Shown here in pieces: positions 25,001 through 35,123 of a stretch of 64,000 bases of DNA. Position numbers and translations under genes: made by a program. Source of the stretch: Tanytarsus gracilentus (Eukaryota; Arthropoda; Insecta; Diptera; Chironomidae). How positions within the stretch are numbered: position 1 is the first letter of the stretch; every line of letters starts with the position of its first letter. Location of the stretch: positions 4,064,001 to 4,128,000 of the forward strand of contig JAXRKN010000044.1 of assembly GCA_038502055.1 (NCBI GenBank), given 5' to 3'. The notes under the pieces were generated by a model. The model made no database searches and had not been told where the DNA came from. It saw only the letters and a program-made list of their open reading frames with translations.

Positions 25001-27782
25001 ATCAGATTTTGAGCTTTATTTATTTTCAATTTTCGTAAGCAATTCATCAAAAAAAATAAAATTGAGAATATTTTGTGGATATAAGAAGAAATTATCATTT
25101 TGAAGCCATGGCACTAATAAATATTGAAAGAGAGCATTCGTGGTTTTTTAAAAATTCAGTTCGGAGATGAAATTTAGCGATTATTCAAACTGTCGTGAAA
25201 AATGTTTCTCGCTTTCCATCCCACGTTTCATTTTTCTTGCAATTGTGCTTCCATCCACCAATGCCAACAATGGCAGCAACAGCTATGCGGAGAAGAGAGA
25301 AAAGTAAAAAGGGTTGGCATTCGCCGGTGAATGAAGATGCTATTTTTAATTTCCGAGATAAAGCTCCTTTTTGACAGCTCTCAGGAATGCGTCGTAATTG
25401 AAAGGAAATGGATTTTTAAAATGATGGACTTGACTCATAATCCTTTTTCTCTCTTCCTAAATTTATGATTTACTCCCTTTTCTCTCGAGTTTCCTTTACA
25501 CCTTTCTATATTGGTTATGATTAATGACGATGAAGCATGATGAGATAATAACGAAAAGAATTCATCTAGCCCTTCACTCTTTTATTTTCTAGCACCCCTA
25601 AACATTTTGATTTATATTTCTTTGGCTTCTGATTTACTTTTTAAAAACCTTTTCCTCATAGGGCGGTGAAAAATTGTTTGCTGCGCTAATGAACATTTAA
25701 TGTAAAAATTGTTCAACAAAAATATTTAAGAAGTTTGATTATGAATGTTTTAGGCACGATTTTAGATTTTTAAATAAAAGTTGAGTTTTAAAATTAAAAA
25801 TCATCGAAAAGAAAATTTTAACTTTTTTGTCCAGTCAGGGAATGCAACATTAAATTTTCTTATTCTATAATTTTTAAAAATGTTAAAAAATTGATAACGC
25901 TTCATTCCAATCATTAAAATCGGTCAGTAAACAAATCATTTCCTAAGGGTGTTCAATAATGTAAATTTTTTCAATTTTTTTCATCATCACCGCCGCTGCG
26001 GACATTACAGAAATATTACTTTCTGTTTTATTGAGCGTTTCGAGGAGAAATAAATATCGATAAAATGCAAAATGTGTAACAAAAAAAAAGATATTTTAAC
26101 GACGGAACTTTCTACGGTTTGGCATGAGCTGATAACATCCCTTTTTGCATCCTCAATCAAAAAATAACGAGATGTGGCGACATCGACACGATGAGGACGA
26201 GCCATTGAAATATGCCATCAAATATTTGATTGACGTGATGCTTCCTCCATTTCATCTCCTTTTTTTATTGATGCAAACATAACAAATTTTTATTATGACA
26301 AAATGTTTATCTTCTGTCAAAAGTCAATCATTGTCGTCCAACAAGGATTGTGGTTAAAAAAATGAGAAAAGAGAAAATGTGAAAAATATTGCCAATGCTG
26401 ACATGAAACTTCGAGGGACTTTCGATTAAAAAGAAGTATTATTTTTAATAGTAAGATTGATATGCCAAGTATAACGGAAAAATTTAGTTACACATAACCA
26501 TTTTTAAATTAAAAAGAATTGACTTGTGGAAAAAAAAGTTTAACATTAGAAATTAAAAAAATTACCAACAAATTCAAAAACCAACTCGGAATTTTATATT
26601 TTTCCATTCAATTTCACTGTCTTGTTACTCGTTAGTGAACTGAAAGGTGGAAGACGTTGAAAACTATTTTTCGCGAGGCGCAAAAGCACTTTAACATGTA
26701 AGTGAATTAATTGATTGTCATGTAACACGTTCTTTTAGCTTGTTTTGTTGTTTGCGCTCTTTTTTCTTCATTTCCATTGTCTTGATTTTTTTTATTTCTT
26801 TATTAACAACCAGCATAGAGTTGGCGATATATTCAATTTAAAGCGAGAGCCTTTGATTGAATTGTGAGCGAGAAACGTTCAAATTGAGCAGGTTGAGGTA
26901 GTGCTCACGGGAAATTCTAGGAAACTGATGGCATGGCACCGATACGCCGATATATGAAGCGCTCTATATAATTCTCGCTAATCTGTTAAGTTCGTCTACC
27001 ATTTGCATTTAACGTAGCCCTTACTTGGGTTTTATTTCGTAATGCGCTTCTCGCTTCTCTGTATGTATGTTTATTTCTGATAAGACTACGGTGGGCGCTG
27101 GGATCTCCGCTTTACATTTTAGGGCATTAATTAAATATAAGCACTGTATTTTCGTTCTGCATTTAAGATCAAATGATTTCCGTGAAAGAGTTCTCTGCAT
27201 TGCGCCCCTCGATGTCAATACAATCTATCGCACAACTTAAATCTACGGATACTAATGCAGGAGGAGAAAAAAATTAACAAGAAATCACCTGAATTTGAAT
27301 ATTATCGACGAACCAATCAATTACGAAAAAAATAGTGTGTTTCAATGAAGCCAAAAGAATTGCGAGAATGTACTTTTTCAATAGATTTTAGATTGTACAT
27401 TTCCTTTCGCACACGATGTGCATTTTATTGTGCTTTGATATTGAAGACTCGAATGGAATTTTGGATTTAATGAATGTGAGGTATTTTTGATAGAAATATT
27501 TAAGTTATGCATAATGAATCAAAAAAAAATTTATTTCAAACTTAAAATAATAAAAATATAAATTTATTTTACCTACAATCCTTAAAACTCTGTCCAAAAA
27601 ATTGTTCTCTCATTCTCAAAACATTTTTAATCTTTTTTTTCTACCTAAATTTTCTCATTAAATTCTGAGAGTAATCATGAGAGTTTTTAATGAAATCAGC
27701 GATTGATAATTAAAATCATCTCAGTCGAGCTTTAAGACTGAATCAAGTCGGTCACCTAAAAAAATTAATTTCGTGACGAAAA

Positions 27783-30700
27783 ATGCATCGAAATTTATCT
27801 AGAAGTTTAATCCTTAAGTGGAGTAATTGGAAATGTGACACTAATCGCACTATCATTCGCTCTATGGCGACTATCAATGAAGTTTTCCAAAAGAAAAGCG
27901 AATTTCCAACGCGACACATTGGGCCAAGGAAAACGGATGTAGTCGGAATGCTCGATTTGCTTGGGTTTAAGGTAGAAAAGATAAGAAAATGAATTAAAAT
28001 TATTTTTAAAATATTTTTTTCCATTTCAGACCCTCGATGAGCTGTCCGACAAAGTGGTGCCGACCAGCATAAAATTCGATCGTATTCTCAATATCGAGGA
28101 ACCACTAAGTAAGATTAAATTGCTAAGGTCAAAAATTCACACGATGATGACAAGTTTCGTTATTCATATATGTTTCAAACTCCAACAAACTCTTATCAAT
28201 TTATTAATGCGATCCCCAGCAAAGTTAAACGCCTCATCGTTATCACTCTTTAAATTACGCGTTTTGTATTTTAAATTAAAAATAATCAATTTTTCCCCTT
28301 TTTTAGACGAGCACGAATTGATTGATAGAATTCGAAAAGTCGCAAAGAAAAATGAAATTTGGAGATCTTATATTGGCATGGGCTATCACAATTGCTACGT
28401 GCCGCATCCTATTCTGAGAAATATGTTCGAAAATCCGGGATGGTATGATTAAGATTAAATTGTTGCGCATAAAAAAAATTTTATTGACTTTTTTCATATC
28501 AGGACAACACAATACACGCCATATCAACCTGAAATAGCTCAAGGTCGTTTGGAGTCGCTCTTAAATTATCAAACATTAGTAATCGAAATGACCGGCTTAG
28601 ATGTGGCGAATGCAAGTTTGTTGGATGAAGGAACAGCGGCCGCTGAGGCAATGTCACTCTGCTATCGTTATAATAAACGCAAGAAGGTTTATCTCTCGAA
28701 TAATCTTCACCCGCAAACACTATCGGTCGTTGAGACGCGATTAAATGCTTTTGATATTGAGGTCGTTGTTGGTCCAATTAACGATGTTGAACTGAAAAAT
28801 CATGAATATTCCGGAATATTATTGCAATATCCCGACACTTATGGAAATGTGGTTGATTTTGAAAGCATCGCTAGTGAAGCTCAAAAGAATGGTGTAAGTA
28901 AATCACAATTTTAAATTTAAAAAATCCGTTAAAATTGTAAAAAAATTTTAGACTCTCGTTTGTGTTGCAACTGATTTGCTTGCTCTAACTCTCCTTCGAC
29001 CACCTGTTGAATTTGGCGCTGACATTGCAGGTTTTTAAAGTTATATAATTTTTTAAGAAATAAATTTAATTTAATTAGAATTTATAAAATTTTTTATAAA
29101 GTTGGAACGTCTCAACGTTTGGGTGTTCCACTTGGCTATGGTGGTCCTCATGCTGGATTTTTTGCCTGCAAACAGAAGTTCGTTCGACTCATTCCAGGTC
29201 GTATGGTTGGCGTGACGAGAGATCAAGATGGACATGACGCGTACCGACTTGCACTACAGACAAGAGAGCAACATATCAGAAGAGATAAGGCGACGAGTAA
29301 CATTTGCACTGCTCAAGCTCTTTTGGCAAATATGAGTGCAATGTATGCCATCTATCATGGACCTCAAGGTCTTAAAGACATCGCCATGAATATTCACAAT
29401 GGTGCAATTGTTTTGAGTCATGGCCTTCAAAAAGCGGGACATCAGCAATTGAATGATTTTTATTTCGACACCATTAGAATCGCTCCGCAAGGAATGACCA
29501 GTGATGAAATTAAAGAAAGAGCTGAGTCGAAGAAAATTAATCTCCGCTATGTCAAAGATGGATCAATCACAATTGCACTCGATGAAACCACAAAAATTTC
29601 AGATATTGAAGATCTTTTGTGGGTTTTCAAAGCAGACGTTCTCACTGAAGTTGTAAAAGACGACAATGTTCTTGCCAAAAATATTTCCAACTCAAAATTC
29701 AAGAGAACTTCACTCTTCTTAACTCATCCGATTTTCAGCAAACATCACAGCGAGACGAGAATGGTACGATACATGAAGCAATTAGAGAATAAGGACATTT
29801 CACTTGTTCACTCTATGATTCCCTTGGGAAGTTGCACAATGAAGTTAAATTCGACTACGGAAATGATTCCGTGCTCATTTAGACACTTTACTGATATTCA
29901 TCCCTTTGCGCCAGTCGAGCAGGCTAATGGATATTATCAAATGATTACAGAGTTGGAAACTGATCTTTGTGAGATTACGGGATATGATAAAATTTCCGTT
30001 CAACCTAATAGCGGGTAAGACTTTTGGATGGAAAATACTTGAATATAATTTGACATAAAATTATTTTTAGAGCACAAGGCGAGTATGCAGGTTTAATGGC
30101 AATTCGAGGCTATCATCAAGCTAATGGAAATTATCAACGAAATGTCTGCTTAATTCCAATCAGCGCACATGGAACAAATCCAGCCTCAGCTCAAATGGCC
30201 GGCATGCGAGTTGAGCCAATAAAAGTGAGAGCTTCAGATGGTACAATTGACTTGGGACATTTGAAGGATAAAGCTGAAGAATTTACAAACACTTTGTCAT
30301 GCTTGATGCTCACATATCCATCGACTAATGGAATTTTTGAAGATGGTGTTGCGGAAATTTGTGAATTAATTCATAAACATGGAGGTCAAGTTTATCTTGA
30401 TGGAGCGAACATGAATGCACAAGTTGGACTTTGTAGACCTGGAGATTATGGATCTGATGTGTCGCATTTGAACCTCCACAAAACTGTGAGCTGATTTTAA
30501 ATATTTTTTTCTTATACTAATTGAAATTTATTTTAGTTCTGCATTCCGCATGGAGGTGGTGGGTGAGTAAATAAAAACTTGATTGTTTTATCATTTTTTA
30601 ATTTTAAAATTCAGTCCCGGTGTAGGTCCAATCGGTGTCAAAAAACATTTAGCGCCATTCTTGCCTTCGCACCCTGTAATCGATGTTTTTCGAAACAGTG

Positions 30701-31599
30701 ACAGCAATCAGAGTTTCGGAACTATCAGCGCTGCACCATATGGCAGCTCTGCAATCTTGCCGATATCATGGGTAAATAATATAAAAGAAACTCCCAAACT
30801 TTTATCTTATCTTCACTTTTTTATTGCCATTTTAGGCGTACATAAAATTAATGGGTAAGTTGGCGATTGAATCAAGTCTTATCAATTTTTGTAAATAACT
30901 TCTGAATAGGTGGACGAGGCTTACGAAGAGCAACTCAAGTTGCAATTTTAAATGCAAATTATATGTCGAAAAAACTTGAAGCTTTCTATAAAACTTTGTA
31001 CAAGGATCCATCATCAGATTTAGTTGCACATGAATTTATTCTCGACATTCGAGAATTTAAGAAAACTGCAAATGTCGAAGCTGTTGATATTGCAAAGAGA
31101 TTGATGGATTTTGGATTTCATGCGCCGACAATGAGCTGGCCAGTGCCTGGAACGTAAGAGATAATTTACTAATATACCATTACAACATTTAAATATTTTA
31201 ATTTTAATAGATTAATGATTGAACCAACTGAATCCGAGGACAAAGATGAACTCGATAGATTTTGTCAAGCGATGATAATTATAAGGGAAGAAATTAGAGA
31301 TATTGAAGAAGGAAGAATCAGCAACACAATGAACCCCCTAAAAATGGCTCCACATACTCAATTCCAAGTCGTTAACTCAGAATGGTCAAGACCTTACACT
31401 AGAGAACAAGCTGCTTATCCTGCGGTGAGTTTCATTTATTATTTGATTAAATCGATTTTTAAAAATTTCTTTTTCTCAACAGCCTTTTGTCCGACCCGAA
31501 TCAAAAATATGGCCAACCGTTGCAAGGATCGATGACGCATTCGGTGACATGCATTTAGTTTGCTCATGTCCTCCGATTTTACCCGATGTGTACACATAA
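27783..31599 (+). CDS. GLDC: Glycine dehydrogenase (decarboxylating), P-protein, mitochondrial
   Basis: P-protein of the glycine cleavage system: PLP-dependent decarboxylation of glycine with transfer of the aminomethyl group to the H-protein lipoyl arm, in the mitochondrial matrix. Thirteen exons join in phase: 27783..27971, 28030..28108, 28307..28442, 28503..28893, 28952..29030, 29102..30014, 30071..30485, 30537..30562, 30615..30771, 30836..30854, 30910..31153, 31211..31424 and 31483..31599. The product is 992 residues, the usual length. The N-terminus is basic and acid-free (MHRNLSRSLILKWSNWKC), as in a mitochondrial presequence. Landmarks are RHIGP, YIGMGYHNC, GVPLGYGGPHAGFFA, LVHSMIPLGSCTMKLN, PISAHGTNPASA and HLNLHKTFCIPHGGGGPG; the last holds the PLP lysine at about residue 733. 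Two exons are tiny (26 and 19 nt). A poly(A) signal is at 31677-31682. The gene looks intact. Confidence 0.95.
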
Positions 31600-31740
31600 A
31601 AAATTATTTACCCTAATTTACAGTGAAAAAATAACTTTAAAAAATGTTTGACGCTGTTTTGTTTACGTTAATCGTTAATAAATATATTTCCTGTTATCAG
31701 TTAATCACTTTTGAAAGATTAAAAGCAATAAATCTTTGTT

Positions 31741-31936
31741 GGGGGTTTTCTTACAAATATTTTCATTCAATTGAATCTCAAAATAATCTTTTTTCACGTC
31801 AATTATTTAATTCCGTTTTTTAACTCTTATCAGATAAATGTCAATCCTTTTATCAATTTTGCAAAAGGTACCATGAAATTTTGTTATCTCTACTTTGACT
31901 ATAAAAAGTTTTTGGGTTAGAATTAAAACTTCAGTT
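31741..31936 (+). promoter_or_regulatory. PGRP promoter: kappaB-like site, GATA pair, TATA box, initiator
   Basis: A match to GGGRNYYYYC (GGGGGTTTTC) lies at 31741-31750. Back-to-back GATA sites (CTTATCAGATAAA) are at 31826-31838. A TATA box (TATAAAAAG) is at 31900-31908, and an arthropod initiator TCAGTT is at 31931-31936, 31 bases downstream. The ATG follows at 31959. In Drosophila, neighbouring kappaB and GATA sites are a known hallmark of immune-inducible promoters. Binding here is inferred. Confidence 0.6.
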
Positions 31937-31958
31937 CTCCTTTGGATATCAAGAAATC

Positions 31959-34827
31959 ATGAAGGTTTTAATTGTGATTGCTTTAACAGTGTGCAGTGCA
32001 TTGGCACAAACACCATGTGATAACATCCGTATAAAAATTAGTTTTTTGGAGCACGTAGTGAAAATTTACATTAACTGTAAATAGCATCAAATAACAAAAC
32101 ACACTTTAATTCACTACTTGTCAATTTTTATTAAAAAAACTTGAAACGTTGAAACTTCAATAAAAAGTCTGCCGATTGAACTGAAAGCCGTCATCCGTGA
32201 AGAAGCATCGAAAGTGTTTGAGGAGAAAAATAATAAAACCGCTCATTGCCCAGGTGAGTGGAAAATTATTAATAATCTCCGAAAGCGCGATCTTGTTTTT
32301 TTAGAGCCCGATAAGGGGAAAGGGATTGTCATTCTCAACAGCGACGACTACATTAATGCAGCGAACTGTCATTTAAATTCAGAAGCTTACAGAAAAGTCA
32401 AGACAGCGCGAAAGTTCCCTGTAGATCACCTTCAATTGAAATTGAAGGAAGGCTTGAGAGAGATTAAGAGAATGGGCCTAATATCTGAATATGAAATGAG
32501 GCGATTCACTGTTGACAACCCTTCAATTCCAACGTTCTCATGCCTCCCTAAAATCCACAAAGAAGGAAATAAGATCCGTCCGGTAGTTTCAGATGTCAAC
32601 TCACCTACTTCTAAGATATCTCAGTGGTTGGTTAAAAAGTTCAGAACGTACGAGAAACATGAAAGTCTCAGTGTGAAAAATAGCTTTGAGATAGCGGCGA
32701 TAATGGATGGCATGTCGATTGAAGATGACGAAATATTGGTCTCTTTCGATGTTGAGGCACTATATCCAAGTGTACCTCTCGAAGAATCTTATGAACTTTT
32801 CAAGGGGTGGATAAATGAACAAGATATCTCGGATGATGAGGCAGAGTTAGTCACTTTATTAATGAAAATTGTAATAGAACAGAGATGGCTGGAATTTTAT
32901 GACACAATTTACGAACAGATAGATGGCTTAATGATTGGCAACCCACAAGCATCGAGATTAGCTGAATTGTTCATGGGCTCACTTGAAATTGCGCTGACAA
33001 ATGAGAGTTGGTTTCCAAGATTTTGGAAAAGATATGTCGATGATGTGATTGCGATTGTAAAACGTAATAGACTCGAGTTTTTGATGACTGAATTAAATAA
33101 GCGCCATAAATCGATAAAGTTTACTTGTGAGAAAGAGGAGAATGGATCAATTGCGTTCTTGGATACTCGACTGATAAGAGAAGAAGGAAAAATCAGAATT
33201 GATATTTTTCGAAAGCCAACGGACAAGCCTTTATGCATTCCATTTAATTCACATCATGATATCAATCATAGAATGGCTGCATTTGAATCGTGTTGTTATC
33301 GCCTCTGGAACCTACCGATAAGTGATGAGAGACGACGTAATGAATTGAAATACATATTGGAAATGGGCGAGCTAAATGGGTACCGTCGTGCTGATATCAT
33401 GAACATAAGCCATAAGCATGAGGTGAGAGTGAGACTTGGAGAACTGACCACATTAGATCGATTAAAAACGGATAAAAAGAGAACAATAATTGACAGGAAT
33501 GGAAATGAAGTCGCAAAAAACGCAGTACTGCCGTATTGTCAACCGTTAACTGGTCGTCTCAAGAATGTGTTGAAAAGAAACCAAATTAACGTATGTTTCA
33601 AAAATAGAGGCACCTTGAAAGATCTCTTAGGAGGAATGAAGAAAAAGAAAAGTCCCATGGAGAAGTCTGGGATCTATCGAATTTTTTGTGATGACTGTAA
33701 CCAAGAATATCGTGGCCAAACGAAAAGACGCTTGGAAACAAGAGAGAAGGAACATGACAGAGCCATAAAAAATAGACAAATAGACAAATCTTCGGTGGCA
33801 CGACATTGTGGTGGAACTGGTCACAAAAAGGGAGGCATGGAGTTGATAAAACAGGTTGATAATCAGTGGGAACTTGACAGCTACGAGAGTCTCTTTATTG
33901 CGGTTGCTGACAATCTCATGAACGAGGGGGAGGCACCAATAACTTCGAAGTTATTCAAATATGCAGTTGACAAAAAGAGAGTTACATAATGACGAGATTG
34001 AGAGAATTCAGTATCGATTGATGTCTGATGATGATAAGTTGTCTTATCGAAATGCATCACGATTTTTAATAAAAATTGACAAGTAGTGAATTAAAGTGTG
34101 TTTTGTTATTTGATGCTATTTACAGTTAATGATAACATCCGTACCCGTGCTCAATGGGGATCAAGATCGACTAGTCTGACATGGATGGCAACCAGACCAC
34201 CATCTGGATTCGCTGTTCATCACACCGCTGGTGCTCGATGCACAACTCAAGCTGCATGCGATACTCAAATGAGAAACATTCAAAACTTCCACATGGTAAA
34301 TTTTGTGAATTTAATTAAATAATTTTTAATTCATCAATTTTCTCCTTTAAAATCTTTTCTGCCTCTAATTAGAAGTGAGTAAAAAATTAATTAAAATTAA
34401 AACTTTAATTAGTGAGTTTTTTTTAAAATAGCACGAACGGCTGGGCTGATATCGGTTACAATTTCTGCATTGGTGATCCAGGACAAGTTTACGAGGGAAG
34501 AGGATATGGACGTCATGGAGCTCACGCTGGTTTGTTCATATTATTTTACATTGATTTCAATTTTAATCATTTTAAAAATATACAGTTGGATTCAATGCCA
34601 GAGCTTTGGGTCACTGCTTCTTCGGAGATCACTCTTCAGTTTTACCAACATCAGCTGCCTTGACAAACACTCAAAATTTCATCAACTGCGCAAGAACTAG
34701 AGGAGAACTTACAAGCACTCACTGGGTTTCAACTCACAGAAATGACAGACAAAGTAACACCGCTTGCCCTGGACAAGCTCTCTGGAATCAAGTTTCAACA
34801 TGGGCACGTTTCAACGCAAATCCTTAA
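31959..34827 (+). CDS. Secreted amidase-type peptidoglycan recognition protein, split by a retroelement
   Basis: PGRP-SC/SB-like secreted N-acetylmuramoyl-L-alanine amidase. The signal peptide is MKVLIVIALTVCSALAQ, then TPCDNIR. The first exon is interrupted after CGT by a Penelope-like element with a 14-bp target duplication. Unspliced, translation stops within the element at about 32083. If the element is removed with GT at 32077 and AG at 34124-34125, the frame continues. Predicted exons: 31959..32076, 34126..34295, 34373..34374 (2 nt), 34432..34529 and 34586..34827, totalling 209 codons. The domain shows RAQWGSR, FAVHHTAGARC, NGWADIGYNFCIGDPGQVYEG, GRHGAHA, ARALGHCFFGD and STHRN...TACPGQALW. 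The zinc and catalytic His, His and Cys positions are kept. Without the 2-nt exon the frame breaks at once (stop after CTGGGC). Either the gene works with two unusual splicing events, or it is a recent pseudogene. Poly(A) signal 34878-34883. Confidence 0.8.
32018..32031 (+). repeat. Left target-site duplication of the Penelope-like element
   Basis: TGATAACATCCGTA at 32018-32031 is repeated exactly at 34130-34143. Both copies read as the PGRP codons for D-N-I-R. A 14-of-14 identity indicates a recent insertion. Confidence 0.92.
32071..32137 (+). repeat. Left 67-bp inverted terminal repeat of the PLE
   Basis: Begins TTAACTGTAAATAGC; its reverse complement is identical to 34063-34129. It contains the candidate splice donor, ACT before GTAAAT, with GT at 32077-32078. 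Confidence 0.9.
32214..33989 (+). CDS. PLE reverse transcriptase with C-terminal GIY-YIG endonuclease
   Basis: Open for at least 591 codons; the frame is open back to 32145 but has no ATG, so the 5' end is probably truncated. Numbering from the GTG at 32214: a conserved pre-RT block EPDKGKGIVILN at 31-42; PKIHKEGNKIRPVVS at 112-126; RT motif A FDVEALYPSVP at 178-188; the motif B region IGNPQASRLAELFM at 241-254, degenerate after GNP; the catalytic RYVDD at 273-277; and FLDTRL with IFRKPT at 315-336. The GIY-YIG domain starts at GIYRIFCDDC (486-495), continues EYRGQTKRRLETREKEH (YRG in place of the usual YIG) and has a possible catalytic Glu in YESLF at about 557-561. No internal stop or frameshift was seen. 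It may still be enzymatically competent, but the odd motif B and missing N-terminus argue for caution. Confidence 0.9.
   Translation: MFEEKNNKTAHCPGEWKIINNLRKRDLVFLEPDKGKGIVILNSDDYINAANCHLNSEAYRKVKTARKFPVDHLQLKLKEGLREIKRMGLISEYEMRRFTVDNPSIPTFSCLPKIHKEGNKIRPVVSDVNSPTSKISQWLVKKFRTYEKHESLSVKNSFEIAAIMDGMSIEDDEILVSFDVEALYPSVPLEESYELFKGWINEQDISDDEAELVTLLMKIVIEQRWLEFYDTIYEQIDGLMIGNPQASRLAELFMGSLEIALTNESWFPRFWKRYVDDVIAIVKRNRLEFLMTELNKRHKSIKFTCEKEENGSIAFLDTRLIREEGKIRIDIFRKPTDKPLCIPFNSHHDINHRMAAFESCCYRLWNLPISDERRRNELKYILEMGELNGYRRADIMNISHKHEVRVRLGELTTLDRLKTDKKRTIIDRNGNEVAKNAVLPYCQPLTGRLKNVLKRNQINVCFKNRGTLKDLLGGMKKKKSPMEKSGIYRIFCDDCNQEYRGQTKRRLETREKEHDRAIKNRQIDKSSVARHCGGTGHKKGGMELIKQVDNQWELDSYESLFIAVADNLMNEGEAPITSKLFKYAVDKKRVT
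34022..34062 (+). ncRNA. Hammerhead-ribozyme-like motif in the PLE
   Basis: CTGATGA (34025-34031) is followed, after one extra T, by a perfect 6-bp hairpin (GATAAG, loop TTGT, CTTATC, 34033-34048), then GAAA (34049-34052) and ATGCATC, where a minimal helix III and the cleavage C would fall. PLEs are known to carry type I hammerheads with a very short helix III. Helix I is weak here: the three bases on each side pair (UGU with ACG), then pairing is poor. The extra T before stem II departs from the consensus. Confidence 0.5.
34063..34129 (+). repeat. Right 67-bp inverted terminal repeat of the PLE
   Basis: Ends GCTATTTACAGTTAA; it is the reverse complement of 32071-32137. A T-rich run followed by TTTACAG makes a good 3' splice site, with AG at 34124-34125. 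Confidence 0.9.
34130..34143 (+). repeat. Right target-site duplication of the Penelope-like element
   Basis: Identical to 32018-32031. The PGRP reading frame resumes directly after it (ACC CGT GCT CAA TGG). Joining the two flanks with a single copy gives an uninterrupted ancestral exon. Confidence 0.92.
34373..34374 (+). other. Candidate 2-nt micro-exon of the PGRP gene
   Basis: The bases AA lie between a pyrimidine-containing acceptor (TTCTGCCTCTAATTAG) and a consensus donor (GTGAGT). Adding them to ...CAC ATG and C ACG AAC GGC TGG creates H-M-N-T-N-G-W, the usual PGRP sequence at this point. Skipping them shifts the frame to an immediate stop. Confidence 0.4.
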
Positions 34828-35123
34828 ATTGATTTCAAACTAATTTTTATAAAATGCAAAATGATATTTTAAGACCAAATAAATGCACCAAAGTTCATTC
34901 TTATTGAAAACAAATTTATACCAAAATGTGGAAGTGAAGAACCGCAATTTTTTTAAATAAATGTCGAGTCCAAAATTAAATTATTGTTTTTAGACATTCG
35001 AATATTTTTGCATTTCCCAAGGAAATTGAATTTTTTTCTTTCAAAAATTCAATCCTTCTTTCCATGCTATGCAAATTCAAATGAATGTGCTGCAAATTTG
35101 TTTATTTAGAATGGATGATATAG

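Larger units (their letters stand above)
16942..27782. other. 10.8 kb without recognisable genes, upstream of ush and of GLDC
   Basis: No exon with family similarity was seen on either strand. It contains a (CT)n tract at about 19889-19912, an inverted copy (20990-22020) of the ush-intron block at 13994-15030, further GATA sites, and scattered homopolymer runs. One or more ush 5' UTR exons should lie here or beyond, because the ush ATG follows a splice acceptor. The GLDC promoter should be at the right end. Confidence 0.5.
32032..34129 (+). mobile_element. Penelope-like retroelement (PLE), about 2.1 kb, inside a PGRP exon
   Basis: From left to right: a 39-bp unique extension (32032-32070); a 67-bp inverted terminal repeat (32071-32137); an open frame of about 600 codons encoding reverse transcriptase plus a GIY-YIG endonuclease; a hammerhead-like motif (34025-34052); and the matching inverted repeat (34063-34129). 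The inverted repeats are identical by eye over all 67 positions. An inverted end on the left of a 5'-shortened copy, plus a short extra tail, is a known PLE arrangement. It has the same orientation as the host gene. Intact frame, perfect repeats and perfect target duplication point to a young insertion. Confidence 0.9.

Noticed and set aside
22627..25098. Several 60-97 codon ORFs in the gene-free region
   Set aside because: They are rich in Phe, Leu, Ile, Lys and Asn as expected from AT-rich DNA, and have no domains or splice context.
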